From positions 1 through 8,704 of the forward strand of contig CALMXW010000088.1 in assembly GCA_937871115.1 (NCBI GenBank): a DNA stretch of 8,704 nucleotides, in the 5' to 3' direction. The notes below the pieces were generated by a model. The model did no database searches and had not been told where the DNA came from. It saw only the letters and a program-made list of their open reading frames with translations. This stretch comes from an uncultured bacterium (GTDB lineage: Bacteria > Patescibacteriota > Minisyncoccia > Phycocordibacterales > CAIJYI01). Shown in pieces: positions 1-6,736 of this stretch. How positions within the stretch are numbered: position 1 is the stretch's first letter; every line of letters begins with the position of its first letter. The translations under genes and the position numbers were made by a program.

Positions 1-1
1 G

Positions 2-463
2 GCTATTGTCGAGGAATACGCGAAATATCGAGCGGCTCTTCGCGGAGGGCTCTCGAGTACATTTTTCGACGAACCCATCGATACTCCCATTTACTTTATC
101 TCTGCAGCCATTGGTTTTGCTACGTTTGAAAACATACTTTTTGTTTGGGAGACCATTTTAAGCGATGGGCTTTTGCATGGGCTTTTCGTCACCGACATGC
201 GCTTTCTCGGTGCTTCTCTCCTGCATATTGTCGCCTCGGCCCTTGTCGGACTTTTTGCTGGGTTTGGCTGGTATCGAAGCGAGCGTACGCGAAAAATGCT
301 TTTCCTTTTAGGGATGTCCACCGCTATTTTATTGCACACCCTCTTTAACTATTTTATAATGGTGACACGAGGCAACAACACTTTTACTGTTTTCCTTTTA
401 CTTTGGTTCTCGGCAGTTCTCGTGTTTCTTTTATTTGAAAAAATTAAGCGGCTAAAATCATGA
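2..463 (+). CDS. PrsW family intramembrane metalloprotease, C-terminal part (5' end outside window)
   Basis: The reading frame is open from base 2 and ends at TGA 461-463, giving 153 visible residues; the start lies upstream. PrsW-family proteases are polytopic membrane enzymes that cut partner proteins inside or beside the membrane; in Bacillus the known target is an anti-sigma factor. The family motifs appear in order: EEYAK at visible residues 4-8 (EExxK pattern), GFATFEN at 38-44, an Arg at 67 followed by His 75 in the next hydrophobic segment, and HTLFN at 112-116. At least four hydrophobic stretches separate them, and the C-terminus is a short basic tail (KIKRLKS). The conserved Glu and His residues are present, so the visible part looks intact. 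The stop overlaps the Hsp20 start by ATGA, so the two genes are probably co-translated. The family is clear; the substrate is unknown. Confidence 0.88.
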   Translation, partial: AIVEEYAKYRAALRGGLSSTFFDEPIDTPIYFISAAIGFATFENILFVWETILSDGLLHGLFVTDMRFLGASLLHIVASALVGLFAGFGWYRSERTRKMLFLLGMSTAILLHTLFNYFIMVTRGNNTFTVFLLLWFSAVLVFLLFEKIKRLKS

Positions 464-1050
464 TGTTTAAAAAACGATCTTTTTTTGAGAGGCTCACCGG
501 CGTGGTAGACGACGACACTCCACTCCCACCACCACTCTCCGCCCGAGAAATGCGCGATCCTTCCATGCGAAGCAATCTTCCATCACGAGATTTCGGAAGA
601 GAACAAATGCCAGCATCAGAAGAAAGAGGTGCACGAGGAGACTACAATTATCCATCTTTTCCCGCTCAGCGCCCAGTTCACGTACCTATTGTCGAGGAGC
701 CAGCCGAGAGCGAAGACGCTGAGGGCCAGCTCGCGGTGGATGTGTATCAGACGCGTACTGAAGTCATCATTCAGACCATGGTCGCCGGAGTACGCCCAGA
801 CGACCTCAACATTTCTATTACGCACGAAAAAGTTACGATTGCTGGTCGTCGGGAAGGACCTCATGGTATTCCACCAGAAGATTATTTCCACAGCGAGCTC
901 TACTGGGGTAATTTCTCTCGCACCATTCACCTGCCTCAAGAAGTTGAGCCCGAGGCCGCCGAAGCTATTGAAAAGCACGGTCTCCTCATCCTGCGTCTTC
1001 CAAAAGTAGACAAAGAGCGCCAGCACAAAATCAAAATCAAACAGCTGTAA
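460..1050 (+). CDS. Hsp20/alpha-crystallin family small heat-shock protein with long N-terminal arm
   Basis: This 196-residue protein is a small heat-shock protein, an ATP-independent cytoplasmic holdase that forms oligomers and binds unfolding proteins. The alpha-crystallin domain spans about residues 89-183. It ends with the family signature GLLILRLPK (174-182), and an IKI motif (191-193) at the C-terminus fits the I-x-I motif that docks subunits during oligomerisation. Residues 1-88 are polar and rich in Pro, Arg and Glu with no predicted fold. Small Hsps of 140-160 residues usually have a shorter arm, so this one is long. ATG 460 overlaps the upstream protease stop. A second ATG follows at 463, so the exact start is uncertain by one codon. 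There is no strong Shine-Dalgarno sequence, which suggests translational coupling. No CIRCE-type heat-shock operator was seen. Confidence 0.93.
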   Translation: MMFKKRSFFERLTGVVDDDTPLPPPLSAREMRDPSMRSNLPSRDFGREQMPASEERGARGDYNYPSFPAQRPVHVPIVEEPAESEDAEGQLAVDVYQTRTEVIIQTMVAGVRPDDLNISITHEKVTIAGRREGPHGIPPEDYFHSELYWGNFSRTIHLPQEVEPEAAEAIEKHGLLILRLPKVDKERQHKIKIKQL

Positions 1051-1089
1051 AACAAGATTGATGTAAAAAGGATTTTTTGAGCCTCTTTC

Positions 1090-1118
1090 TTGCTATTTCA
1101 CCCATTTTGTTTTATAAT
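1090..1118 (+). promoter_or_regulatory. Sigma70-type promoter for the RNase R gene
   Basis: TTGCTA (1090-1095) and a perfect TATAAT (1113-1118) are separated by 17 bases, the ideal spacing. The site sits in the only sizeable intergenic gap (1051-1158) between the Hsp20 stop and the RNase R start. Transcription would begin near 1125 and leave a leader of about 35 bases. The rest of the gap holds an A/T run but no convincing terminator for the upstream operon. Confidence 0.68.
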
Positions 1119-1158
1119 CACAGATACCTAAATATCGAGAGACATTTCGGCTGTCCAC

Positions 1159-1701
1159 ATGCAAAATCAGAGAAAGCCCCAGGCAAACAGGAAAACTCAC
1201 CCGAGTAACCCCTCCCCTCAAGATTTGTATGAGGGTGTTATTTTTCTTACCCGAAAAGCAAAGGGTTTTGTGCGAATAGCTGACCGAGATGACGAGATCG
1301 AAGTAGACACGGCTGATCTCAACACAGCCCTCCATGGCGACCGCGTGGAAGTGCGCATCTCTCCGAAGAAAAAGATGGCAAACAAGCCGGGTTTCCCCGA
1401 CAAAAGCGTGGGTGAAATTACACAAATAATTTCACGTGCGAAGATCAACTTCGCCGGAAGAGTGGAAGTAAAAGAAGGCGAGATATTTTTCGTACCCGAT
1501 GATTCAAAACTCTACGCTGATATCCTCCTCCCTCGCGAAAAATCAAAAGGGGTAAAGGGCGGAGAAAAAGTCCTCGTCCGCCTTTCCATCTGGACCGACC
1601 CGAAACGAAACCCGCTCGGAGAAGTGGTGGAAGTGTTTGGCCAAGCCGGAGAGCACGACGCCGAGATGCGCGCGATGGCACTTGAGAAAGGATTTTCCTA
1701 A
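1159..1701 (+). CDS. rnr: Ribonuclease R, N-terminal OB/cold-shock portion, ended by in-frame TAA
   Basis: These 180 residues form the RNA-binding N-terminal part of an RNase R/VacB-type 3'-5' exoribonuclease. After a basic, polar leader (about 1-22) comes a cold-shock-like OB fold with YEGVIFLTRKAKGFV and the family pattern DLNTALHGDRVEVRI. A second beta-rich region follows (about 95-165), with motifs such as NFAGRVEV and GEKVLVRL. The part ends at MALEKGFS followed by TAA 1699-1701. The same frame then continues with DFPLAVTEEAE, the sequence expected next in the family, so the TAA interrupts a longer gene. Translated alone, this piece could bind RNA but has no nuclease site. The start is the first ATG after the promoter; the Shine-Dalgarno is weak (GAGAG about 20 bases upstream). 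It could be a pseudogene fragment, half of a split enzyme, or the product of a sequence error. Confidence 0.82.
   Translation: MQNQRKPQANRKTHPSNPSPQDLYEGVIFLTRKAKGFVRIADRDDEIEVDTADLNTALHGDRVEVRISPKKKMANKPGFPDKSVGEITQIISRAKINFAGRVEVKEGEIFFVPDDSKLYADILLPREKSKGVKGGEKVLVRLSIWTDPKRNPLGEVVEVFGQAGEHDAEMRAMALEKGFS
1699..1701 (+). other. In-frame TAA interrupting the RNase R gene
   Basis: The codon TAA lies between GFS and DFPLAVTEEAE with no change of frame. From ATG 1159 to the final TAA at 3159 the frame is otherwise open for 665 sense codons, close to the usual RNase R length. A single base change from a sense codon (for example TAC, TAT, GAA, CAA, AAA or TCA) explains it. TAA ends several other genes here, so code reassignment is not the reason. 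Confidence 0.9.
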
Positions 1702-1800
1702 GACTTTCCTCTTGCCGTCACAGAAGAAGCAGAAAATGCTCCGGGAGAAATATCCCAGGAAGAAATCGCCAAGCGAAGAGATTTCCGTGGCATCACGACG

Positions 1801-3159
1801 ATGACCATCGACCCAAAGACGGCAAAAGACTTCGACGACGCACTCTCCATAGAGACGCTTCCGGGTGGTATTATTGAAGTCGGCATCCACATCGCGGACG
1901 TTTCGCATTTCGTAGTCCCGGGTGGCGCACTCGACAAAGAAGCTGCTGAGCGAGGAACTTCTGTCTACTTGGTAGATCGCACCATCCCCATGCTTCCTGA
2001 GCGGCTCTCCAACGATCTCTGCTCGCTCGTACCAAATCAAGATCGCCTCGCTTTTTCCGCCGTATTTGATTTTACGCTCACAGACGGAAAAGCAAAAATC
2101 GTGAAAGAATGGTTCGGAAAAACTATTATCCGTTCCTCGAAACGCTTTGCCTACGAAGAAGCACAAGAAATCCTCGACAAAAAGAGTGGAGAATATCTCT
2201 CCGAGCTTTCTCTCCTTGAGAAAATTGCCCAGAGCCTGCGTCGCGAACACAAAGCCCAAGGCGCTATCTCGTTTGAAAAAGATGAACTCCAAATCATCCT
2301 CGATAAAGACGGCGTACCTATTGAAATCAAAAAGAAGATTCGCGGGGAGACAAACAAGATGATCGAGGACTTCATGCTCCTCGCAAACCGACGCGTGGCG
2401 GAATTTATAGAAAAAATTGGAAAGACAGAAAAAAAACTTTTCGTGTACCGTATTCACGGAGAGCCAAATCGCGAAGCTATCCAAGAGCTCGCCCTTTTCG
2501 TACGCTCACTCGGGTATAAGCTCAACATAAGCGAAGAAGGGGAAGTTTCTCCCAAAGAGCTTGCGGATTTTCTCGCGCGAATGGAGGAAACGCCTATTAA
2601 AAACATTGTGCACACGACCGCGCTTCGAAGCATGGCGAAGGCTATTTATTCTACAAAAAATATCGGGCACTATGGACTCGCTTTCCATCACTATACTCAC
2701 TTCACCTCGCCTATTCGTCGATACCCGGACGTACTCGCCCACCGGCTCCTCTTCTCGTATCTCAATCACGACAAAGTCCCCAAATCTCTTTGGGATGAAT
2801 ACGAGACACTCCTCACTCATGCGTCCGAGCGCGAACAAAAAGCCTCGGAAGCAGAGCGTGGCTCGATAAAATACAAGCAGGTAGAGTTTATGAAGAATCA
2901 CATTGGTGAAGTCTTCGACGGTATTATTACCGGCATCACCGAGTGGGGCATTTATGTTGCCGAGAAAAATACCCTCGCCGAAGGTATGATCGCGCTCCGA
3001 AATCTCAAAAATGATTACTATACCTACGACACAAAACGCTACCGCCTCGTCGGTGAGCGCACGAAGAAAACATATTCCCTCGGCGAATCAGTGAGAGTTA
3101 AGCTCACCGATGCAAACCTCACACAAAAAACTCTGGACTGGACAATAGTGGAGGAGTAA
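1801..3159 (+). CDS. rnr: Ribonuclease R, catalytic RNB and S1 portion, downstream of the in-frame stop
   Basis: This 452-residue piece carries the catalytic half of an RNase R-type exoribonuclease, which degrades structured RNA 3' to 5'. It opens with TIDPKTAKDFDDA, whose Asp 4, 10, 12 and 13 match the spacing of the four metal-binding Asp of E. coli RNase II (201, 207, 209, 210). RNB motifs continue with ETNKMIEDFMLLAN (183-196) and FTSPIRRYPD (301-310), the latter with the catalytic-site arginines. A C-terminal S1 RNA-binding domain occupies about 368-452 (GEVFDGIITGITEWGIYV). There is no Lys-rich tail like that of E. coli RNase R. ATG 1801 is the first ATG, GTG or TTG after the TAA and has no Shine-Dalgarno sequence. 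That start would also cut away the conserved RRDFRG stretch just before the RNB domain. So 1801 is probably not a native start, and the true gene is likely 1159-3159. Confidence 0.85.
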   Translation: MTIDPKTAKDFDDALSIETLPGGIIEVGIHIADVSHFVVPGGALDKEAAERGTSVYLVDRTIPMLPERLSNDLCSLVPNQDRLAFSAVFDFTLTDGKAKIVKEWFGKTIIRSSKRFAYEEAQEILDKKSGEYLSELSLLEKIAQSLRREHKAQGAISFEKDELQIILDKDGVPIEIKKKIRGETNKMIEDFMLLANRRVAEFIEKIGKTEKKLFVYRIHGEPNREAIQELALFVRSLGYKLNISEEGEVSPKELADFLARMEETPIKNIVHTTALRSMAKAIYSTKNIGHYGLAFHHYTHFTSPIRRYPDVLAHRLLFSYLNHDKVPKSLWDEYETLLTHASEREQKASEAERGSIKYKQVEFMKNHIGEVFDGIITGITEWGIYVAEKNTLAEGMIALRNLKNDYYTYDTKRYRLVGERTKKTYSLGESVRVKLTDANLTQKTLDWTIVEE

Positions 3160-3169
3160 AATACAAGAC

Positions 3170-3661
3170 ATGAAACTCCCTCCCAAAAAAACTTTCAACA
3201 TTGATCGGCTCTCCTTTCGTTTTACTCGGCTCATTGGCTCTCCGATGTCACTTCTCCTTCATACGGGATTTTTCATCGGTACTTTTTCGTTGTATCTTTT
3301 TGGTGTGCCTTTTGACACCATACTTCTTGTTCTCACTACTCTCGTCTCTCTTGAGGCTATCTATCTCGCTATTTTTATTCAGATGAGCGTCAACAGGCAA
3401 TCGCGGCACATTTCCGAAGTGCGAAAAGACATCGACGAAATCCAGGAAGACGTGGCGGAAATTACCGAGGACATCGACGAGCTCCAAGAAGACGTGGAAG
3501 AAATCTCTGAAGACATGGAAGAAGACGACAAGACAGAAGAGACAGACCGAAGCCGGCTCGAACGCATAGAAAAGACACTCACTTCACTCCTCGAAGACAT
3601 CACCAAACTCCGCGAAAAAGAAGCTGCTCCCCAGGGCGAGTCTGTTGACAAAAACGTTTAA
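3170..3661 (+). CDS. DUF1003-like two-TM membrane protein with acidic heptad-repeat coiled coil
   Basis: A 163-residue protein of unknown function. Two hydrophobic segments (about 26-46 and 49-71) are joined by a short turn. The second ends in SLEAIYLAIFIQMSVNRQSR, resembling the DUF1003 pattern of a membrane segment followed by M-S-x-N-R-Q; a distant likeness to low-affinity iron permeases is also possible. From residue 86 to about 118 the sequence repeats every seven residues as (E/K)-D-(I/V)-x-E-(I/L)-x, giving a strongly acidic coiled coil. A charged linker and a further helix (about 127-150) follow. Both ends are probably cytoplasmic by the positive-inside rule, so the coiled coil likely drives oligomerisation or binds a partner. 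The start at 3170 is 10 bases after the RNase R stop, with GAGGAG at 3151-3156 (13 bases upstream, rather far), so it is probably in the same operon. Confidence 0.8.
   Translation: MKLPPKKTFNIDRLSFRFTRLIGSPMSLLLHTGFFIGTFSLYLFGVPFDTILLVLTTLVSLEAIYLAIFIQMSVNRQSRHISEVRKDIDEIQEDVAEITEDIDELQEDVEEISEDMEEDDKTEETDRSRLERIEKTLTSLLEDITKLREKEAAPQGESVDKNV
3428..3532 (+). repeat. 21-bp coding tandem repeats encoding acidic heptads
   Basis: Units start at 3428, 3449, 3470, 3491 and 3512, each beginning GAC(A/G)T and encoding D-(I/V/M)-x-E-(I/L)-x-E/T-type heptads. Units 1 and 3 (DIDEIQE, DIDELQE) resemble each other, as do units 2 and 4 (DVAEITE, DVEEISE), so a 42-bp double unit may have been duplicated. 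The last unit is degenerate. Confidence 0.75.
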
Positions 3662-3672
3662 AACTGTATTAT
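3645..3672 (+). promoter_or_regulatory. Sigma70-type promoter for the Nudix gene
   Basis: A perfect TTGACA (3645-3650) lies 16 bases before TATTAT (3667-3672); TTATAT (3669-3674), 18 bases away, is an alternative -10. The -35 element lies inside the last codons of the DUF1003-like gene. Transcription would start near 3679, leaving a leader of about 64 bases. This suggests the Nudix gene is expressed independently of the RNase R operon. Confidence 0.65.
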
Positions 3673-3717
3673 ATGGTTGGTGCAGAGTTTTCACTTTGCA
3701 ATTTCTTTTACTCTACC

Positions 3718-3735
3718 CCTACTAATGTAGGAGGG
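3718..3735 (+). promoter_or_regulatory. Strong Shine-Dalgarno with small overlapping hairpin before the Nudix gene
   Basis: AGGAGGG (3729-3735) ends 7 bases before ATG 3743, the best ribosome binding site in the window, and it fixes the start. CCTAC (3718-3722) can pair with GTAGG (3727-3731) around a TAAT loop, covering the first bases of the Shine-Dalgarno. The stem has only 5 bp, so any regulatory effect is speculative. Confidence 0.6.
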
Positions 3736-3742
3736 ACATATA

Positions 3743-4312
3743 ATGAGCACTGTCAGCCACTCCGTGCGAGTAGCCGTTTTTGATATACAGACAAACCCAC
3801 CAAAGATTCTCTTCGTACACCAACTACCGCGAAGGGGGCTCCCCCAGAAAAATGGAAAGATCCACAGAGAGACGGAACGGTACGGACTCCCTGGGGGACA
3901 CATGGAAAAGTATGACGAAAGTTTTTTGATGTCAGCAATTCGAGAGCTACATCAAGAGACAGGACTTCTGCTCGACGTAAGAAGTTTCTCCGAAAATTTC
4001 GCAATCCACCTGACGGTGCGAAAATCCCATCGGGAACACTGTGACGAGTATCAGGAGCATTACTACTTTGCTCTGCTTCCTCAAAAACACAGATTCGGAG
4101 AAATTCGTGAAAAGGAGGAAATAGCGGAGATAAACTGGTTCTCTCTCGACGAAATCCCTCTACCAACGGATGCAATCCCTTTTTCAAGAAACCAAACTCG
4201 GGGACTTTATGCGCTCATTCAACATATTGCAACGAAAGTTCCTCAAGCAGCCCCCTGGGTAACGATTATGGAAAAGCGGACGTACGAGTACCTACAACTA
4301 CAAGTTGCCTAA
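3743..4312 (+). CDS. Nudix hydrolase
   Basis: This 189-residue cytoplasmic protein belongs to the Nudix superfamily, Mg-dependent pyrophosphatases that cleave nucleoside diphosphates linked to another group. The Nudix box is at 51-75: GGHMEKYDES, then RELHQETGL. R67, E68 and E72 are in the standard places, and E59 is followed by the standard seven residues before RE. Two details differ from GX5EX7REUXEEXGU: there are six residues instead of five between G52 and E59, and the first Glu of the EE pair is Gln 71. Q at that place is seen in other family members, so activity is still likely. The N-terminal strand (SVRVAVFDI) and a later EIAEINWFSLDEIP segment are also typical. A long loop at 29-46 is rich in Arg and Lys. 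The substrate cannot be read from sequence. The gene has its own promoter and Shine-Dalgarno and converges on the SMC gene. Confidence 0.92.
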   Translation: MSTVSHSVRVAVFDIQTNPPKILFVHQLPRRGLPQKNGKIHRETERYGLPGGHMEKYDESFLMSAIRELHQETGLLLDVRSFSENFAIHLTVRKSHREHCDEYQEHYYFALLPQKHRFGEIREKEEIAEINWFSLDEIPLPTDAIPFSRNQTRGLYALIQHIATKVPQAAPWVTIMEKRTYEYLQLQVA

Positions 4313-4333
4313 CTCGGGGGCGCCGAACGAAAA

Positions 4334-4369
4334 CCGCCGACTCTTTCGAGAGCTCGGCGGTTTCTTTTA
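4334..4369. terminator. Bidirectional rho-independent terminator between Nudix and SMC genes
   Basis: CCGCCGA (4334-4340) pairs with TCGGCGG (4354-4360). Inside, CTCT (4341-4344) pairs with AGAG (4349-4352) around a stable TTCG loop, leaving one bulged C (4353). On the plus strand the tail is TTTCTTTTA (4361-4369). Read on the minus strand the tail is TTTTCGTT, so the hairpin can also end SMC transcription. It lies between the two converging stop codons. Confidence 0.88.
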
Positions 4370-6694
4370 TCGTGCCATCATCCCTTCTGCATCTTCAAAT
4401 TTGATAGAGAGGACTTTTGAGACGGCATCGACTCCGGATGTGATGCCGTATATCACCTGCGCTCGTGACATCGTTTCTCTGTTGTGTGTGATGATGAGAA
4501 GTTGAGTACTCTTGGAGAGATCGGCGAGCATGTCGGCGTATTTTTTCGAATTCGCTTCATCGAGTGCCGCGTCTGTCTCGTCGAGGACCAGAAATGGCGG
4601 TGGGTTGACCTGAGAGACCGCAAAGACCAGTGCCACAGAAACGAGGGTGCGCTCGCCACCAGAGAGCATCTGGATGCCACGGAGGCGCTTGTGCGGCAGG
4701 GAGAGATTAATATCGAGACCCGACTCGGGAGATTCTTCGGGCGCCACGCCGAGCTCGAGGAGTTCTTCGGCTCCCATCGCGTCATCGTCTGCTTTGCGCT
4801 TTTTCGGGGCCGGAGAAATGAGAGCGAGCGATGCGGTACCGCCACCAAAGATAAGCGAGAAGAATTCTTGAAATTTCGTGTTGATTTTTTTGAGCCCTTC
4901 ATCAAATTCGCGTTTGAGTTTGATATTCAAATCTTCAATAATCCCACGGAGAGTTTCTGCGCTTTGTTTCAAGTCGGCAATCTCCCGCGCGAGAAATTCG
5001 CTTCGTTCGGTGACTTCCTGGTACTCGCGCTCCACCTCCTCTCCACCGCCGGCTCCCCACTCTTCCACGCGGATTTTCATCTTCTCGATCTCGCGCTTAC
5101 GTTCGGTTTGTTCCGCACGATCCTCCTCTTCGTTTTCTAAAACAAAGTCCTCGTATCGAGTAGCTTCACGCCCGAGGAGAATCCCCGCTTCGCCGAGCTC
5201 ACGCTTCATTTCTCTTTCTTCGCGGTCAAGATCTTCCGCTTTTCTGGAAATAACATCAAGCTCGCCCAAAATCTCACGTTGTTTCGACATCGCTTCAAAG
5301 AGCTGTTTCTCTGCTCCGCGAAGTTTGTCCCGCTCGAGCTCGGCATTCTCTTTTATTTTTTCATACTCGGCAAAAATTCGTATCTCTTCTTCTTTTGCAA
5401 GACGAAGTTTCTCTGCTGTCTCGTCTTTCTGCTCACGAAGGCTGGCGAGGAGCATTTCCACCTCCTGTCTTTTCGCTTCGGCGGCTTCTTTCCCGAAACC
5501 TACGGAATGTTTTTCTTCGAGTTTTTCAACAAAATGATGGATTTTTTCTTTCACCCGAGCGAGGGTTTCTTTTACCTCTTCCAGATTTCCCCGAGAGAGC
5601 GCTTCATCGAGAAGGCCGCGCACAATATTCGCAAATTCACGCACCTTTCCTGCCGGCACGAGCACTCCAGACTCCACCTCGCTTTCAGGAGAAACCCCCT
5701 CGTCGCTCGCAAGGGCGGTGCGCCTGGCCTGCGCTTCTGTCTCAATCTCGATCATCCCTTCCAGACGCCCGAGGGCACGCGAGAATTCATCTTTCTTTTC
5801 GCGAATGACACGCATCTCCCGCTCCATCCGAAGAGCATCTTCTCCGTGAGCACTGCCGCCTGTAGATTCATCGAGAGTTTTTTTCAGACCATCTATGACA
5901 TCTTCAATCTCTTGTAATTTTTCTTTCGGTATTTTTCGGCTCTCTTCTATTGCATTCTTCGCACCCAAAAGATACACTTCTTCTCTCTTGAAATATTCTT
6001 TATACAAAAGAGAAAGTGTGTCGCGCAATTTTCGTGCCTTCTCGAGCCGCTCCATTTGTTTTTTCAAAAAGTGAATACGCGGAGCGAGCTCTTTCACCAA
6101 AAGCTCGGCTTCACGAATATTTTCCCCCGTCTTCGTAAGTTTCTTCTCGCTCTCGCCGATTTTGTATTCATAAATTCGAAGACCGAGAGCATCTTCGATC
6201 ATCTCGCGGCGTTCACGTATAGAAGCAGTGAGGAGTCTGTCTGTCTCACCCTGAGAAATGATGTGGTGCGCCGACGAGCCGATGTGGGCGGAAGCGAGCA
6301 TTTCAAAAACATCGCGGAGGCGAGCCTTGCTCCCATTGATGCGATACTCATTTTGCCCGTCGCGGTGCACTTCACGTGTGAGGATGACTTCGTCGTAATC
6401 CATATCAAATACCCGCGTGCCGTTTGTGGTCGGGCGATTGTCGAAGACGAGAGAGACGCTGGCTCGCCCGAGGCGCGCTGCCGCCTTCGAGCCATTCCAG
6501 ATCAAGTCCTCGCCGCGTTTCCCACGCATGGATTTTATGGATTGCTCGCCGAGTACAAAACGCATCGCCTCGGCAATGTTTGATTTACCCGATCCGTTTG
6601 GACCCACAATAGCGATGACAGGCGCGTCGAGAGAAAGCGTCGTCTTTTTTGCGAACGACTTGAAACCGTTAAGCTCGAGAGCTTTCACATACAT
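4367..6694 (-). CDS. smc: Short SMC-like chromosome segregation ATPase without a recognisable hinge
   Basis: This 775-residue protein has both halves of an SMC ATPase head. SMC proteins form long coiled-coil dimers that organise and help segregate the chromosome. Numbering from ATG 6694: MYVKALELNGFKSFA at the N-terminus, Walker A GPNGSGKS (31-38), the Q-containing ISQGETDRLL region (about 146-155) with RERREMIEDALG next, signature LSGGERT (677-683), Walker B FLVLDE (D705, E706), D-loop AALDEAN, and ITHN with the switch His near 737. Coiled coil fills about 180-310 and 395-600. The centre (about 323-393) lacks the Gly-rich SMC hinge, and the protein is about 400 residues shorter than typical bacterial SMC (around 1150-1200). 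The C-head has an insert of about 30 charged residues (about 630-660). An upstream in-frame GTG (6715) would add seven residues, but ATG 6694 matches the family's usual start. It is divergent from the TS-like gene. Confidence 0.9.
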   Translation of the reverse strand: MYVKALELNGFKSFAKKTTLSLDAPVIAIVGPNGSGKSNIAEAMRFVLGEQSIKSMRGKRGEDLIWNGSKAAARLGRASVSLVFDNRPTTNGTRVFDMDYDEVILTREVHRDGQNEYRINGSKARLRDVFEMLASAHIGSSAHHIISQGETDRLLTASIRERREMIEDALGLRIYEYKIGESEKKLTKTGENIREAELLVKELAPRIHFLKKQMERLEKARKLRDTLSLLYKEYFKREEVYLLGAKNAIEESRKIPKEKLQEIEDVIDGLKKTLDESTGGSAHGEDALRMEREMRVIREKKDEFSRALGRLEGMIEIETEAQARRTALASDEGVSPESEVESGVLVPAGKVREFANIVRGLLDEALSRGNLEEVKETLARVKEKIHHFVEKLEEKHSVGFGKEAAEAKRQEVEMLLASLREQKDETAEKLRLAKEEEIRIFAEYEKIKENAELERDKLRGAEKQLFEAMSKQREILGELDVISRKAEDLDREEREMKRELGEAGILLGREATRYEDFVLENEEEDRAEQTERKREIEKMKIRVEEWGAGGGEEVEREYQEVTERSEFLAREIADLKQSAETLRGIIEDLNIKLKREFDEGLKKINTKFQEFFSLIFGGGTASLALISPAPKKRKADDDAMGAEELLELGVAPEESPESGLDINLSLPHKRLRGIQMLSGGERTLVSVALVFAVSQVNPPPFLVLDETDAALDEANSKKYADMLADLSKSTQLLIITHNRETMSRAQVIYGITSGVDAVSKVLSIKFEDAEGMMAR

Positions 6695-6700
6695 ACATTT

Positions 6701-6709
6701 AGAATACCA
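6701..6709 (-). promoter_or_regulatory. Possible extended -10 promoter of the SMC gene
   Basis: On the minus strand TGG-TATTCT (6709 down to 6701) fits an extended -10 (TGn-TAnnnT), although no good -35 is seen. It ends 6 bases before ATG 6694, which has no Shine-Dalgarno sequence. Transcription would therefore begin at or beside the start codon, giving a leaderless message. It matches only 4 of 6 consensus bases. Confidence 0.3.
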
Positions 6710-6736
6710 TCTCACCAGAAAGCAGGCGAGGAAAAG

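Noticed and set aside
1051..1085. Terminator after the Hsp20 gene (AAAAAGGATTTTTT)
   Set aside because: The possible stem is A/T only with a 3-base loop and no GC core, so it is not a credible intrinsic terminator.
1681..1720. Programmed frameshift at the RNase R break
   Set aside because: The frame is the same on both sides of the stop, so no shift is needed or helpful, and no slippery heptamer is seen.
1543..2484. Minus-strand 313-codon frame opposite RNase R
   Set aside because: It lies antisense to clear RNase R catalytic sequence and resembles no family; it is a shadow frame.
1159..3159. Stop-codon reassignment as the reason for the TAA in RNase R
   Set aside because: TAA ends the Hsp20, RNase R, DUF1003-like, Nudix, SMC and TS-like genes at sensible places, so it is a real stop here. 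UGA recoding, known in some Patescibacteria, is also unsupported because TGA ends the PrsW-like gene in a proper ATGA overlap.
3428..3532. CRISPR-like repeat array
   Set aside because: The 21-base units are contiguous without spacers, stay in frame and encode heptads, so this is a coding repeat.
4878..5537. Long plus-strand reading frame rich in Ser and Arg opposite the SMC gene
   Set aside because: It is an antisense shadow of the Glu/Lys/Arg-rich coiled coil; composition is biased and no domain is recognisable.
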